From assembly GCF_004345365.1 (NCBI RefSeq), contig NZ_SLVF01000005.1, positions 124,001 to 188,000 of the forward strand: a DNA stretch of 64,000 bases. The letters are read 5' to 3'. The stretch comes from Kribbella sp. VKM Ac-2568. Lineage in GTDB: Bacteria; Actinomycetota; Actinomycetes; Propionibacteriales; Kribbellaceae. Shown in pieces: positions 17,229 through 24,814 of the stretch. How positions within the stretch are numbered: position 1 is the first letter of the stretch; every line of letters starts with the position of its first letter. The position numbers and the translations under genes were made by a program. A model generated the notes under the pieces. That model was given only the letters and a program-made list of their open reading frames with translations, was not told the origin of the DNA and did not search any database.

Positions 17229-17336
17229 TAGGGCGTGTCTGGCAATTCCGTGCAGTCGCGAGCAGGTGCTCGGTGCGGTAGCGAGGTGCCGTGCCGAGTG
17301 CCGCGCAGCACGCAGGGAATTGTCAGACACGCCCTA
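17229..17336. mobile_element. 108-bp MITE-like element with 21-bp terminal inverted repeats
   Basis: The left end TAGGGCGTGTCTGGCAATTC(C) at 17229-17249 is repeated in inverse orientation at 17316-17336 with one mismatch (GGCAA versus GACAA). The ends include the TA dinucleotide, as expected for elements duplicating a TA target. The inner sequence is also quasi-palindromic (GCTCGGTGCGG versus its imperfect complement), so the entire element can fold into a long hairpin. It has no coding capacity. The ends resemble terminal repeats of IS5-type actinobacterial insertion sequences as I remember them; this family assignment is uncertain. It sits between the FadR-type gene and the SDR gene. Confidence 0.6.
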
Positions 17337-17371
17337 GGTCCTCCGGGCGTCAGAAGGAGGCCAAATCGGCG

Positions 17372-18154
17372 TCAGAGTGGCGTCACGTAGGCGGCCGAGA
17401 TACCACCGTCGACGAGGAAGGTGTTCGCGGTCATGAAGGACGAGTCGTCGGAGGCGAGGAACGCGACCGCGGCGGCGATCTCCTCCGGCTCGCCGAAGCG
17501 GCCGAGCGGCACGTGGACCAGCCGGCGCTCGGCCCGCTCCGGGTCTGAGGCGAAGAGTTCCTTGAGCAGCGGCGTGTTCACCGGGCCGGGGCACAGCGCG
17601 TTCACCCGGATCCCCTGCCGGGCGAACTCCACCCCTAGCTCGCGGCTCATCGCGAGCACGCCGCCCTTCGACGCGGAGTACGAGATCTGCGAGGTGGCCG
17701 CGCCCATCACGGCGACGAACGAGGCGGTGTTGATGATCGAGCCCTTGCCCTGGCGCTGCATGTACGGGATCGCCGCCTTGCAGCAGAAGTACACCGAGGT
17801 CAGGTTGACCTCCTGCACCTTGCGCCAGGCGTCCAGGCCGGTCTCCAGGATCGACCCGTCCTGCGGCGGCGAGATGCCGGCGTTGTTGAAGGCGATGCCG
17901 ACCGAGCCGAAGGTGTCGTAGGCCTGCCGGAACAGGTTGTTCACCTCGCTCTCACTCGTCACGTCGGTGGGGACGAACAGGCCGCCGACCTCGTCCGCGG
18001 CGGCCTTGCCCGCGGCCAGGTCGACGTCGCCGATGACGACCCGCGCGCCCTCGCCCGCCAGCCGCCGGACGCTGGCCAGGCCGATCCCGCCGGCTCCGCC
18101 TGTCACCACTGCGACCCGGCCTTCCAGCCTGTGCGCCTTGTAATCAGTCGTCAT
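17372..18154 (-). CDS. short-chain dehydrogenase/reductase (3-oxoacyl-ACP reductase-like)
   Basis: 260 residues, a classical SDR. The NAD(P) motif TGGAGGIG occupies residues 18-25, NNAG is at 90-93, and the catalytic triad is S145, Y159 and K163 (YSASK). D43 after the second strand suggests NAD preference (inference). In related actinobacteria such a gene accompanies the glutamine synthetase-like/PuuD-like/aldehyde dehydrogenase operon of polyamine or GABA breakdown. Here it is the only structural gene of that operon left intact. It begins 7 bases after the aldehyde dehydrogenase remnant stop, so it is now the distal gene of a broken transcription unit. Confidence 0.9.
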   Translation of the reverse strand: MTTDYKAHRLEGRVAVVTGGAGGIGLASVRRLAGEGARVVIGDVDLAAGKAAADEVGGLFVPTDVTSESEVNNLFRQAYDTFGSVGIAFNNAGISPPQDGSILETGLDAWRKVQEVNLTSVYFCCKAAIPYMQRQGKGSIINTASFVAVMGAATSQISYSASKGGVLAMSRELGVEFARQGIRVNALCPGPVNTPLLKELFASDPERAERRLVHVPLGRFGEPEEIAAAVAFLASDDSSFMTANTFLVDGGISAAYVTPL

Positions 18155-18160
18155 ACGGAT

Positions 18161-18613
18161 TCAGTCCTCCGTGGAGATGAAGATGTTCTTGGTCTCGCTG
18201 AACGCGTCCAGTCCGCATCGGGAAGTTCCAGGGCACGATGATGCCGACGACGCCGAGTGGTTCGTGCAGGGTGATATCGATGCCGCCGGCAACGGGTATC
18301 TGCTTGCCGAACTGCCGCTCGGAGCCGCCGAATAGTAGGTGAGCACGTCGCGGACGTTGCCCGCCTCCCAGCGCGCGTTGCCGAAGGTGTGACCGGCGTT
18401 CTCCACCTCCAGCACCGCGAGGTGGTCGAGGTCGGCGTCCACCGCGTCCGCGAACCGCCGCTGCAACCGGCCGCGATCCGCCGGGCTCACCTCACGCCAG
18501 GTCCGGAAGGCCTCGGCGGCACGGGCGATCGCCCGGCCCGTGTCCTCGACGGAGGCCAGCTCGAGGGTGTGGACCACCTTCTCCGTGGCGGGGTTGATGA
18601 CGTCGTGCGTCAC
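18161..18613 (-). pseudogene. aldehyde dehydrogenase remnant (frameshift plus large internal deletion)
   Basis: From the GTG at 18613 the first ~98 residues read as a normal aldehyde dehydrogenase N-terminus (INPATEKVVHTLELASVEDT, VLEVENAGHTFGNARWEAGN, YYSAAP). A shift of frame near 18320 then follows, and the next ~40 residues are ALDH-like only in the neighbouring frame (FGKQIPVAGGIDITLHEPLG, VGIIVPWNFPM). At about 18211-18220 the sequence jumps straight to the family's extreme C-terminus (LDAFSETKNIFIST). The ~300 residues in between, containing the catalytic Cys and Glu, are absent. The gene cannot make an active enzyme. It belonged to the operon with the PuuD-like gene upstream (GTGA overlap) and the SDR downstream. 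Confidence 0.88.
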
Positions 18614-19333
18614 CGGGTTGTTCTCCTTCTCGCGGCAGCCACCAGGGCGGTGAAGAGCCTGAGGTCGTCGGGGTTCTCCTCAGGGTGCCACTGCACACCG
18701 AGGGCGAAGTCGTGGCCGGCCACTTCCGCGGCTTCGACCGTTCCGTCAGCGGCTCGGGCCGTCACCCGCAGGTCCGGGGCGACGACGTCGACGGCCTGGT
18801 GGTGGTAGCAGTGCACGGTGGTTCGCTCGCCGAACAGCTTGCTGGTCAGGGAATCCGGCTCGATCTTCACGTCCGTCTGGCCGAACACCGCGGGCGACGG
18901 CCGGTGCTCGTCGTGCGCCACCGCATCCGGCAGGTGCTGCTGCAGGGTGCCGCCGAGGGTGACGTTGAGCATCTGGAGTCCGCGGCAGATCGCCAGCAGC
19001 GGCAGGTCCTGGTCGAGCGCCGACCGGATCAGGATCGCCTCGTGCTCGTCCCGCCCGGGCCGGGTGTCGACGGTCTCCGGGTGCGGCGGCGTCGTACGAG
19101 CCGGGGTCGACGTCGCAGCCACCGGCGATCACCAGGCCGTCGAGGATCTCCAGTACTGAAGGGTCGGTACCGATCGGTGGCAGCAGCAACGGCACGCCGC
19201 CGGCCGCGACCACGGAGTCGAGGTAGACGCGTGGAAGCAGCGACGCGTCCCGTTCCCAGACTCCCCAGATCGTCGGCTCGAGGTACGTGGTGATGCCGAT
19301 CCGCGGCAGTCGGTCAGAGGCGTTCGAAACCAC
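18610..19333 (-). pseudogene. gamma-glutamyl-GABA hydrolase-like (PuuD family) gene broken by a frameshift
   Basis: The GTG at 19333 opens a frame encoding LPRIGITTYLEPTIWGVWER, VYLDSVVAAGGVPLLLPPIG and GLVIAGGCDVDPGSYDA, the N-terminal half of a PuuD-like class I glutamine amidotransferase. Near 19085-19100 the coding sense moves to the other frame (HPETVDTRPGRDEHEAILIR, LPLLAICRGLQMLNVTLGGT, FALGVQWHPEENP), which carries the nucleophile Cys in AICRGLQ and the HPE of the triad. The two halves together cover a full-length protein, so a single indel separates them. The family cleaves gamma-glutamyl-GABA in putrescine use. An assembly error is possible, but both neighbours are also damaged. Confidence 0.82.
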
Positions 19334-19556
19334 GGATCCGCTCCCAGTCGGTGACGGCGGCGTCGTAGGCGTCCAGCTCCACCCGGGCCGCGTTGGCGTA
19401 GTGGTCGACCAGCTCGTCGCCGAACGCCTCGCGGGCGATGTTCGAGCCGCCGAACAACGCCGACGCCTCGCGCAGCGTGGTCGCGATCAGCGCGGCGACC
19501 GCGAGGTACGGGTTCACATCGCCGCCCGGCAAGCGGTTCTCCACCCGGAGGGAGTT
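19314..19556 (-). pseudogene. C-terminal stump of a glutamine synthetase-like (PuuA/GlnA-type) gene
   Basis: Only the final ~80 residues of a glutamine synthetase-family protein remain: SLRVENRLPGGDVNPYLAVA, then AREAFGDELVDHYANAARVE and TDWERIRGFERL. ENRLPGGDVNPY is the conserved ATP/glutamate-site block of gamma-glutamylpolyamine synthetase-like members. Upstream of about 19556 the homology stops abruptly and there is no start codon or catalytic N-terminal region; the sequence becomes the M16 gene's 5' region. The stop overlaps the PuuD-like start by 20 bases, showing the original operon order. A deletion removed about 80% of the gene. Confidence 0.82.
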
Positions 19557-19786
19557 TGCACGGTCAACTTGCCGGTGTTCACCACGGTCGCTACCCGAAG
19601 ATTCTATTGGTCTGCGGTCAGTCCATTGACGCAAGCGCCGGGCCGGATGTCAATCCGCTCCATCCCTGACAGCGGTGAAACCCTGACCGCACTGTCAAAA
19701 GCTGCAACTGTGGAAAAAGCGCGGCCCAGACCCTCGACTTCCGGCAAGATGGTGCGGCATTCGTCGAGAGCTGGGGGGATCCAGGC
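19557..19786 (+). promoter_or_regulatory. 5' region of the M16-like gene
   Basis: 230 bp between the glutamine synthetase breakpoint and the next start. No gene is supported. The stretch is less GC-rich than its surroundings (for example GAAGATTCTATTGG and GTCAAAAGCTGCAACTGTGG), consistent with a promoter. A run of six G at about 19773-19778 lies 8-9 bases before the ATG and may act as ribosome binding site. Confidence 0.35.
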
Positions 19787-21448
19787 ATGGGCAGCGACAA
19801 GCTGCGAACGACCGAGGTGGACGGTGTCCCGGTCTTCTGGGTGCCGGGGCAGGGAACGCTTCGGGCCAGTCTGTGGTTCCGGGCGGGCATGGTGGACGAG
19901 TCGCTGCCGACGCGCGGCTGGCTGCACCTGCTCGAACACCTGGCACTACACGGGCGGGACTCGATCCGGGCCCCTGTCAACGGTCACGTCAGCCTGCTGC
20001 ACTCGAGCTTCGACGTCGAGGGCGAGCCGGACGACGTGGTGGCCTTCCTGCGCGAGGTCTGCCGCTGGCTCACCACGCCGGACTTCTCGGAGCTGGAGCA
20101 TGAGCGCCGGGTGCTTCGGGCGGAGAGTTCGACGCGAGGTGGTGGCACGGTTGGGTCCCACCTGCTGTGGCGGTACGGCGCCCGCGGACCCGGCCTGGCG
20201 GGGTACGACGAACTAGGGCTGTACACGGCCGATGCCGACCGGCTGCGAGCGCTCGCCGGGTGGGCCTACGCCCAAGGCAACGCCGTGCTCGCACTCTCGG
20301 GGCCGCCACCGGCTGGGCTCGAGCTGCCGTTGCGTCCCGGCTCGCAAGACCTCCCCCTGCCGGCACGGCCGTGTGACCAGCCGATCCCTGCGGGCTTCGC
20401 CGGCCGCCCGAACGCGGTGGCGCTGTCCGGGACGGTGTCTCGGTCGTCCGCCGCGGCCGCCCTGCTGCGAGCGCTGGAGCGAGCCCTGCAGCGCGGTCTG
20501 CGGCACGACTCGGGTGTCGGTTATAGCGCCTGGTCCTCGTACGAGCTGGTCGACGCCGACCACGCGATGCTGACCACCGGCATGGACGTCATCCCCGAGG
20601 CTCTGCCGACCGTGGTGGCTGAGACCACCGCTGTGGTGCGCCGGCTGCGCGACCGGGGGCCGGACCCGGCGGAGCTGCGCGACGATCTCGAGCGGCAGAT
20701 TCGGCGATTCACGACCGAGCCGGCCGCGAACTGGCTGCCGTTCATGGCCGCACGCGACGTGCTGCTCGGCCGCCGGGCCACGACGGGCACCGACGAGCTG
20801 GCCGCCGAAACGGATGCAGTCACCGTCGCAGATGTCCAGCAGGCCGGGCGGAGCCTCTGGAACGACCTGCTGGTGTCCGTCGATCCCGTCGGCTCCGGTG
20901 ATCCCCAGCTGACCTGGCTGAACGGCCCGCCGGCATCGAAGCAGGTGGCGAGCGGACGCCAGTTCCGGCCCGTCGGCAGCCCGGTGACGAAGGGCGCGCT
21001 GGTCATCGGCCGGACCGCGGCTCACCTGCAGACCACGGGCGGCGAGACGGCGGCGGCGTACGACGAGCTGGCAGCAATGATCGCCTATCCGGACGGAGGC
21101 CGGCAGCTGATCCGCCGAGATGGCTACCAGGTGACCATCGAGCCGACGCTGTGGCGGCAGGGTCACGAGGCGGTGGCGCTGGTCGACTCGGCAGTACCTC
21201 GCCCACTCCACGTGCCGCTCCCCGAGCGGACGCCCGATCTGATCCCGCACATCTCGGTGACGCTCAAGCAGCGGCTGAGGTTCTGGCTGAACGACCCCGT
21301 GGCGCTGATGGCCGTCCTGGGCGTCTGTGCCGTCGCTCTGGCCCTGACGGAAGGGATGGGTCTCACCGAACTGCTGGGCAGGAGCCTCGTCGGCGGCGCC
21401 ATCCTTGGCGCCATCGCGTATGCCCGCCACCGCAGGAGCAGCCAATGA
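19787..21448 (+). CDS. membrane-anchored M16 family zinc peptidase-like protein
   Basis: 553 residues. The inverted zinc motif HxxEH of M16 (pitrilysin-type) peptidases is present as H47-L-L-E50-H51 in GWLHLLEHLALHG. E112 in RRVLRAESS is a candidate third ligand, but the spacing (~61 residues) is shorter than the usual ~75. A second M16-like lobe spans about 190-340. The C-terminal ~60 residues form two hydrophobic segments around a MGLTELLGRS loop, ending in the basic tail ARHRRSSQ. There is no signal peptide, so the catalytic lobes are predicted to be cytosolic and tail-anchored. This architecture is unusual. It precedes a DUF4034-like gene by 52 bases, probably as one operon. Confidence 0.75.
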   Translation: MGSDKLRTTEVDGVPVFWVPGQGTLRASLWFRAGMVDESLPTRGWLHLLEHLALHGRDSIRAPVNGHVSLLHSSFDVEGEPDDVVAFLREVCRWLTTPDFSELEHERRVLRAESSTRGGGTVGSHLLWRYGARGPGLAGYDELGLYTADADRLRALAGWAYAQGNAVLALSGPPPAGLELPLRPGSQDLPLPARPCDQPIPAGFAGRPNAVALSGTVSRSSAAAALLRALERALQRGLRHDSGVGYSAWSSYELVDADHAMLTTGMDVIPEALPTVVAETTAVVRRLRDRGPDPAELRDDLERQIRRFTTEPAANWLPFMAARDVLLGRRATTGTDELAAETDAVTVADVQQAGRSLWNDLLVSVDPVGSGDPQLTWLNGPPASKQVASGRQFRPVGSPVTKGALVIGRTAAHLQTTGGETAAAYDELAAMIAYPDGGRQLIRRDGYQVTIEPTLWRQGHEAVALVDSAVPRPLHVPLPERTPDLIPHISVTLKQRLRFWLNDPVALMAVLGVCAVALALTEGMGLTELLGRSLVGGAILGAIAYARHRRSSQ

Positions 21449-21500
21449 CCGCCCGGACCGTCGCATGCACAGCTCGCCTCGACCACGGAGGTACGCCCCG

Positions 21501-22451
21501 ATGAGGCTGCGACGCCGCACGACCGAGCCTATGCCGGAGATCGACCCCTTCATGGGCAATCCGACAGCCCGCATGCTGTGCGAAGCGCTGACAGAGCGGG
21601 ACTGGCCGATGGCCCGGGACATCCTGGTCCGTGCCGAGCACCCGGACGACAGGGCGTTCTTCCTCGAGGTCTGCGGATCCGCTCCCGGAGTACAGAACTG
21701 GATCGGGCACCTGGCGGCCGACGATCCACTGGCTCAACTGGTCCGTGGTTGTCACGCCGTCGCCTGGGCATGGCAGGCCCGCGGCGGCTACGGGGCGCAG
21801 TACACGCGCGACGAGCAGTTCAGGCTCTTCTTCGAACGGCTCCGGATCGCTGAGACCTGCCTTGACGACGTGATCGCGCGTACCCCGGACGAGGTCACGG
21901 CCTGGGCCTTCCTGGTGCGGACGGCCCGTGGACTACAGCTTCCGCTGGAGGACGGCGAGTTCCGCTTTCGCCAGGCGATCGAGCGGCACCCGACCAACGT
22001 GAAGGCCCATGGCGAGTGGATGCAAACGCTGTGCAAGAAGTGGTCCGGCAGCCACGAATGGATGCACCACTTCGCCCGGGACGCGGCCGCCCGCGGGTCG
22101 GACGGCAGCATGCTGCATTCGATGGTCGCGCTGGCTCACTTGGAGCAGATGATCGATCTCGAAGGAGCGGCGGCCGAGCAGTACATGGCTCGGGCGGACG
22201 TCCGGGCAGATCTGCGGACCGCCGCCGGTCTGTCCATCTGGCACCCAGCCGCGGAGTTCCGGCCGGGCTGGCCGGTGTATTTCAACATCTTCGCGGTGGC
22301 CTTCAGCCAGAGCGGCGACCTGCCCGCCGCCGCGTCGGTGTTCCAGCGGCTCGGGGACAACCTCACCGACTATCCCTGGGACTACCTGCCGGGTAACAAC
22401 GCGAAGTTGTTCTCGGCCGCCCGCGCTCAGGCTCTCGCTGTCACCCGCTAG
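21501..22451 (+). CDS. DUF4034/TPR-like protein of unknown function
   Basis: 316 residues, all alpha-helical in character: repeated aromatic-rich helices such as DWPMARDILVRAEHPDDRAF, TAWAFLVRTARGL and GEWMQTLCKKWSGSHEWMHH. It resembles actinobacterial DUF4034-type proteins, but I am not certain of the family. No signal peptide or membrane span is visible. The ATG at 21501 is chosen because GGAGGT lies 8 bases upstream; the frame's earlier ATG at 21405 lies within the M16 gene. Co-transcription with the M16-like gene suggests a partner or substrate relationship, which is an inference. Confidence 0.65.
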   Translation: MRLRRRTTEPMPEIDPFMGNPTARMLCEALTERDWPMARDILVRAEHPDDRAFFLEVCGSAPGVQNWIGHLAADDPLAQLVRGCHAVAWAWQARGGYGAQYTRDEQFRLFFERLRIAETCLDDVIARTPDEVTAWAFLVRTARGLQLPLEDGEFRFRQAIERHPTNVKAHGEWMQTLCKKWSGSHEWMHHFARDAAARGSDGSMLHSMVALAHLEQMIDLEGAAAEQYMARADVRADLRTAAGLSIWHPAAEFRPGWPVYFNIFAVAFSQSGDLPAAASVFQRLGDNLTDYPWDYLPGNNAKLFSAARAQALAVTR

Positions 22452-22569
22452 GCGCAGTACTGCCTTGGCACCTTTCGGACAGTAATCACCTTTTCACTTG
22501 GCGGAATCGCGCTCAAAATCGGCTGATCCGGCCGCCCGCCCAGCGGCCAATGAGTTCGAGGAGCGCGTT

Positions 22570-23511
22570 ATGCGATCTCTCATCACCCGTCCCCGCGTGG
22601 TCGCCGTGCTGCTGGCCGGCTCGGCGCTCGCGTTCAGTCCGCTCGGCGGCCAGGCCACCGCGAAGCTCCCGGTGGACCAGCTGAGCACTCCGTGCCTCAC
22701 CCCGGCGGAAGGTCCCTCCGCCCGTGGTGGACACGGCGCCGACACCCGTGAGATGTCGGTGGCGGAGCAGAAGGCGATCGACGCGCGGACCGCGCAACTG
22801 GTCGCCGCCAAGCAGGCCCGTGGCCTGGCGCCGAAGGCCGGCACACTCGCCGCCGCGAGTGTGCCCGTCTACATCCACGTGATGCGCAGCAGTTCCGGCG
22901 CCGGTGACGTGACCAGCACGCAGATCAGCCAGCAGATCGCCGAGCTGAACCAGGACTTCGCCGGCGGCGAGTCCTCGGCCGCGGCCAACACCGGCTTCAG
23001 CTTCTACCTGGCCGGCACCTACCGGTACAACAACAGCACCTGGCACCGCGACGGCCAGAGCACCACGTATCGCTCGCAGACCCGCAAGGGCGGCAAGAAC
23101 GCCCTGAACATCTGGCTGGTCGACTTCTCCTACCTCGGGATCGCTACTTTCCCGTGGGACTACGCGAGCAACCCGTCGATCGACGGCATCCGGGTGCAGT
23201 ACAGCTCGCTGCCGGGCGGTTCGGCCACCAACTTCAACCTCGGCAAGACCGCCTCGCACGAGGCCGGCCACTGGTTCGGGCTCTACCACACGTTCCAGGG
23301 CGGCTGCACGAGCACGAACGACTCGGTCGCCGACACCCCGGCCCAGAGCAGCGCCAGCAGCGGCTGCCCGACCGGCCGGGACTCCTGCTCCCTGGCCGGC
23401 GTGGACCCGATCCACAACTACATGGACTACTCCTACGACTCCTGCTACAACCAGTTCACCCCGGGCCAGAGCACCCGCATCAGCAACGCCTGGACCGCAT
23501 ACCGCGCGTGA
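22570..23511 (+). CDS. secreted M43-type zinc metalloprotease
   Basis: 313 residues. The Sec signal peptide (about 1-31, ending QATA) is followed by a ~65-residue Glu/Ala/Lys-rich propeptide. The catalytic domain carries the extended zinc motif H230-E231-x2-H234-x2-G-x2-H240 (HEAGHWFGLYH) and a Met-turn at M285 (IHNYMDYSYD), as in pappalysin/cytophagalysin (M43) peptidases. Four or more Cys near the active site probably form disulfides. It would act outside the cell, likely on proteins. The ATG has GAGGAG 6 bases upstream. It is a single gene ended by a hairpin. Confidence 0.9.
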   Translation: MRSLITRPRVVAVLLAGSALAFSPLGGQATAKLPVDQLSTPCLTPAEGPSARGGHGADTREMSVAEQKAIDARTAQLVAAKQARGLAPKAGTLAAASVPVYIHVMRSSSGAGDVTSTQISQQIAELNQDFAGGESSAAANTGFSFYLAGTYRYNNSTWHRDGQSTTYRSQTRKGGKNALNIWLVDFSYLGIATFPWDYASNPSIDGIRVQYSSLPGGSATNFNLGKTASHEAGHWFGLYHTFQGGCTSTNDSVADTPAQSSASSGCPTGRDSCSLAGVDPIHNYMDYSYDSCYNQFTPGQSTRISNAWTAYRA

Positions 23512-23555
23512 CTTCAGAGGCGTCCAAGCCGCTGCGGGGCCGGGCCGGGCGTCGG

Positions 23556-23581
23556 CTCCGGTGCCCGCCTGGGCGCCGGAG
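23556..23581 (+). terminator. terminator after the M43 protease
   Basis: An 11-bp stem with one G-T wobble (CTCCGGTGCCC at 23556-23566 with GGGCGCCGGAG at 23571-23581) and a GCCT tetraloop. A wider stem of 11 bp (CTGCGGGGCCG at 23532-23542 with its complement at 23595-23605) encloses it. That outer stem ends about 17 bases before the next ATG and could affect its leader. Confidence 0.75.
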
Positions 23582-23622
23582 ACGGCGTGCGGATCGGCCC
23601 CGCAGGGGCTAAAGTGCCCGCG

Positions 23623-24795
23623 ATGCGTGTCCTCCTGACGGCCTGCGCAACTGCGGGTGCCTCCTTGGCACTCGTGGCGGCTGGTCCGCTTGCGGCGACC
23701 GCCGCCGGCTCGGGCCCCCAGGGCCCGGTCGGCGGCGCACAGCTGACCACGGAGCCGACGGTTGTCGCTGACGGAGCGACGCCGCCGGCGGTGCAGGCGT
23801 CGGCGTACGTGGTGGCTGATATATCAACCGGCTCGATCCTGGCCGCCAAGGCTCCGCACGCCAAGCTCCGGCCTGCCAGCACGCTCAAGACGCTCACTGC
23901 CCTCGTCCTGCTGCCGAGGCTCAACAAGGCCGACAGGGTCATCGGCACCGACCAGGACGCCGGCATCGAGGGCAGCAAGGTCGGGGTCTACCCGGGCCTG
24001 CGCTACAGCGTGGACCTGCTCTTCCAGGGCATGTTCCTGGCGTCCGGGAACGATGCCGTGCACGCGCTCGCCGCGCACGACGAGGGCGGCGTACCGGCGA
24101 CCATCCAGCGGATGAACAAGAAGGCCGCGGAGATCGGCGCGCTCGACACCCACGTGACCGACCCGACCGGGCTGGACGCGGACGGGCAGTACTCCAGCGC
24201 GTACGACCTGGCTCTGTTCGCCAAGGCGGGACTCGGCCGGCCCGACTTCGCGAAGTACGCCGCGACGAAGTACACGAACTTCCCGCTCGCCAAGCAGGGC
24301 ACGTACCAGGTCGCCAACCAGAACAAACTGCTGTTCAACTACGACGGCGCGCTCGGCGTGAAGACCGGGTACACGACTCTGGCCCGCAACACCTTCATCG
24401 GCGCCGCGCGGCGCGACGGCCACACGCTGGTGGTCACCCTGATGAACGCCCCGCACGGCATCACCGAGGACGCCACCCAACTGCTCAACTGGGCGTTCAA
24501 GTCGTACGACGCGCTGACGCCGGTCGGGACGTTGGTAAAGCCGGTTGTCGCCGCGCCGAAGACAGCCGAAGGGAGCGGGCCGAACGTCTCCAAGAAGGCA
24601 CCCGTGGCTCCGCCGAGGCGCAGTCGCGCCGTACTGGCGTCAGGCGTCGCAGTACAGGCCATTGCTCTCCGGGTGCCGGATTGGGCCTACGCGGCGCCAC
24701 CGGTGCTCCTGCTCAGCCTGTTCCTGCGTCGCCCGCGAGCCCTCAAGCTCCGAGCCAAAGCAGCCCGAGCAGCCGCCCGAGGCCGCCGCCACTGA
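23623..24795 (+). CDS. D-alanyl-D-alanine carboxypeptidase (S11 family, DacA/DacC-like)
   Basis: 390 residues. Signal peptide at 1-28; then the serine acyl-enzyme motifs S86-T-L-K89, S141-G-N143 and K247-T-G249 in correct order. A Pro/Lys-rich linker (~300-330), a C-terminal hydrophobic span (~350-368) and a very basic tail follow, so the catalytic domain faces outward and the tail is cytoplasmic. It trims the terminal D-Ala from peptidoglycan stem peptides. The ATG at 23623 gives a compact signal peptide; a GTG at 23587 in frame would add a non-hydrophobic extension and lies within hairpin sequence. Confidence 0.9.
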   Translation: MRVLLTACATAGASLALVAAGPLAATAAGSGPQGPVGGAQLTTEPTVVADGATPPAVQASAYVVADISTGSILAAKAPHAKLRPASTLKTLTALVLLPRLNKADRVIGTDQDAGIEGSKVGVYPGLRYSVDLLFQGMFLASGNDAVHALAAHDEGGVPATIQRMNKKAAEIGALDTHVTDPTGLDADGQYSSAYDLALFAKAGLGRPDFAKYAATKYTNFPLAKQGTYQVANQNKLLFNYDGALGVKTGYTTLARNTFIGAARRDGHTLVVTLMNAPHGITEDATQLLNWAFKSYDALTPVGTLVKPVVAAPKTAEGSGPNVSKKAPVAPPRRSRAVLASGVAVQAIALRVPDWAYAAPPVLLLSLFLRRPRALKLRAKAARAAARGRRH

Positions 24796-24814
24796 TCCCC
24801 TGCTCCTGATGCGG

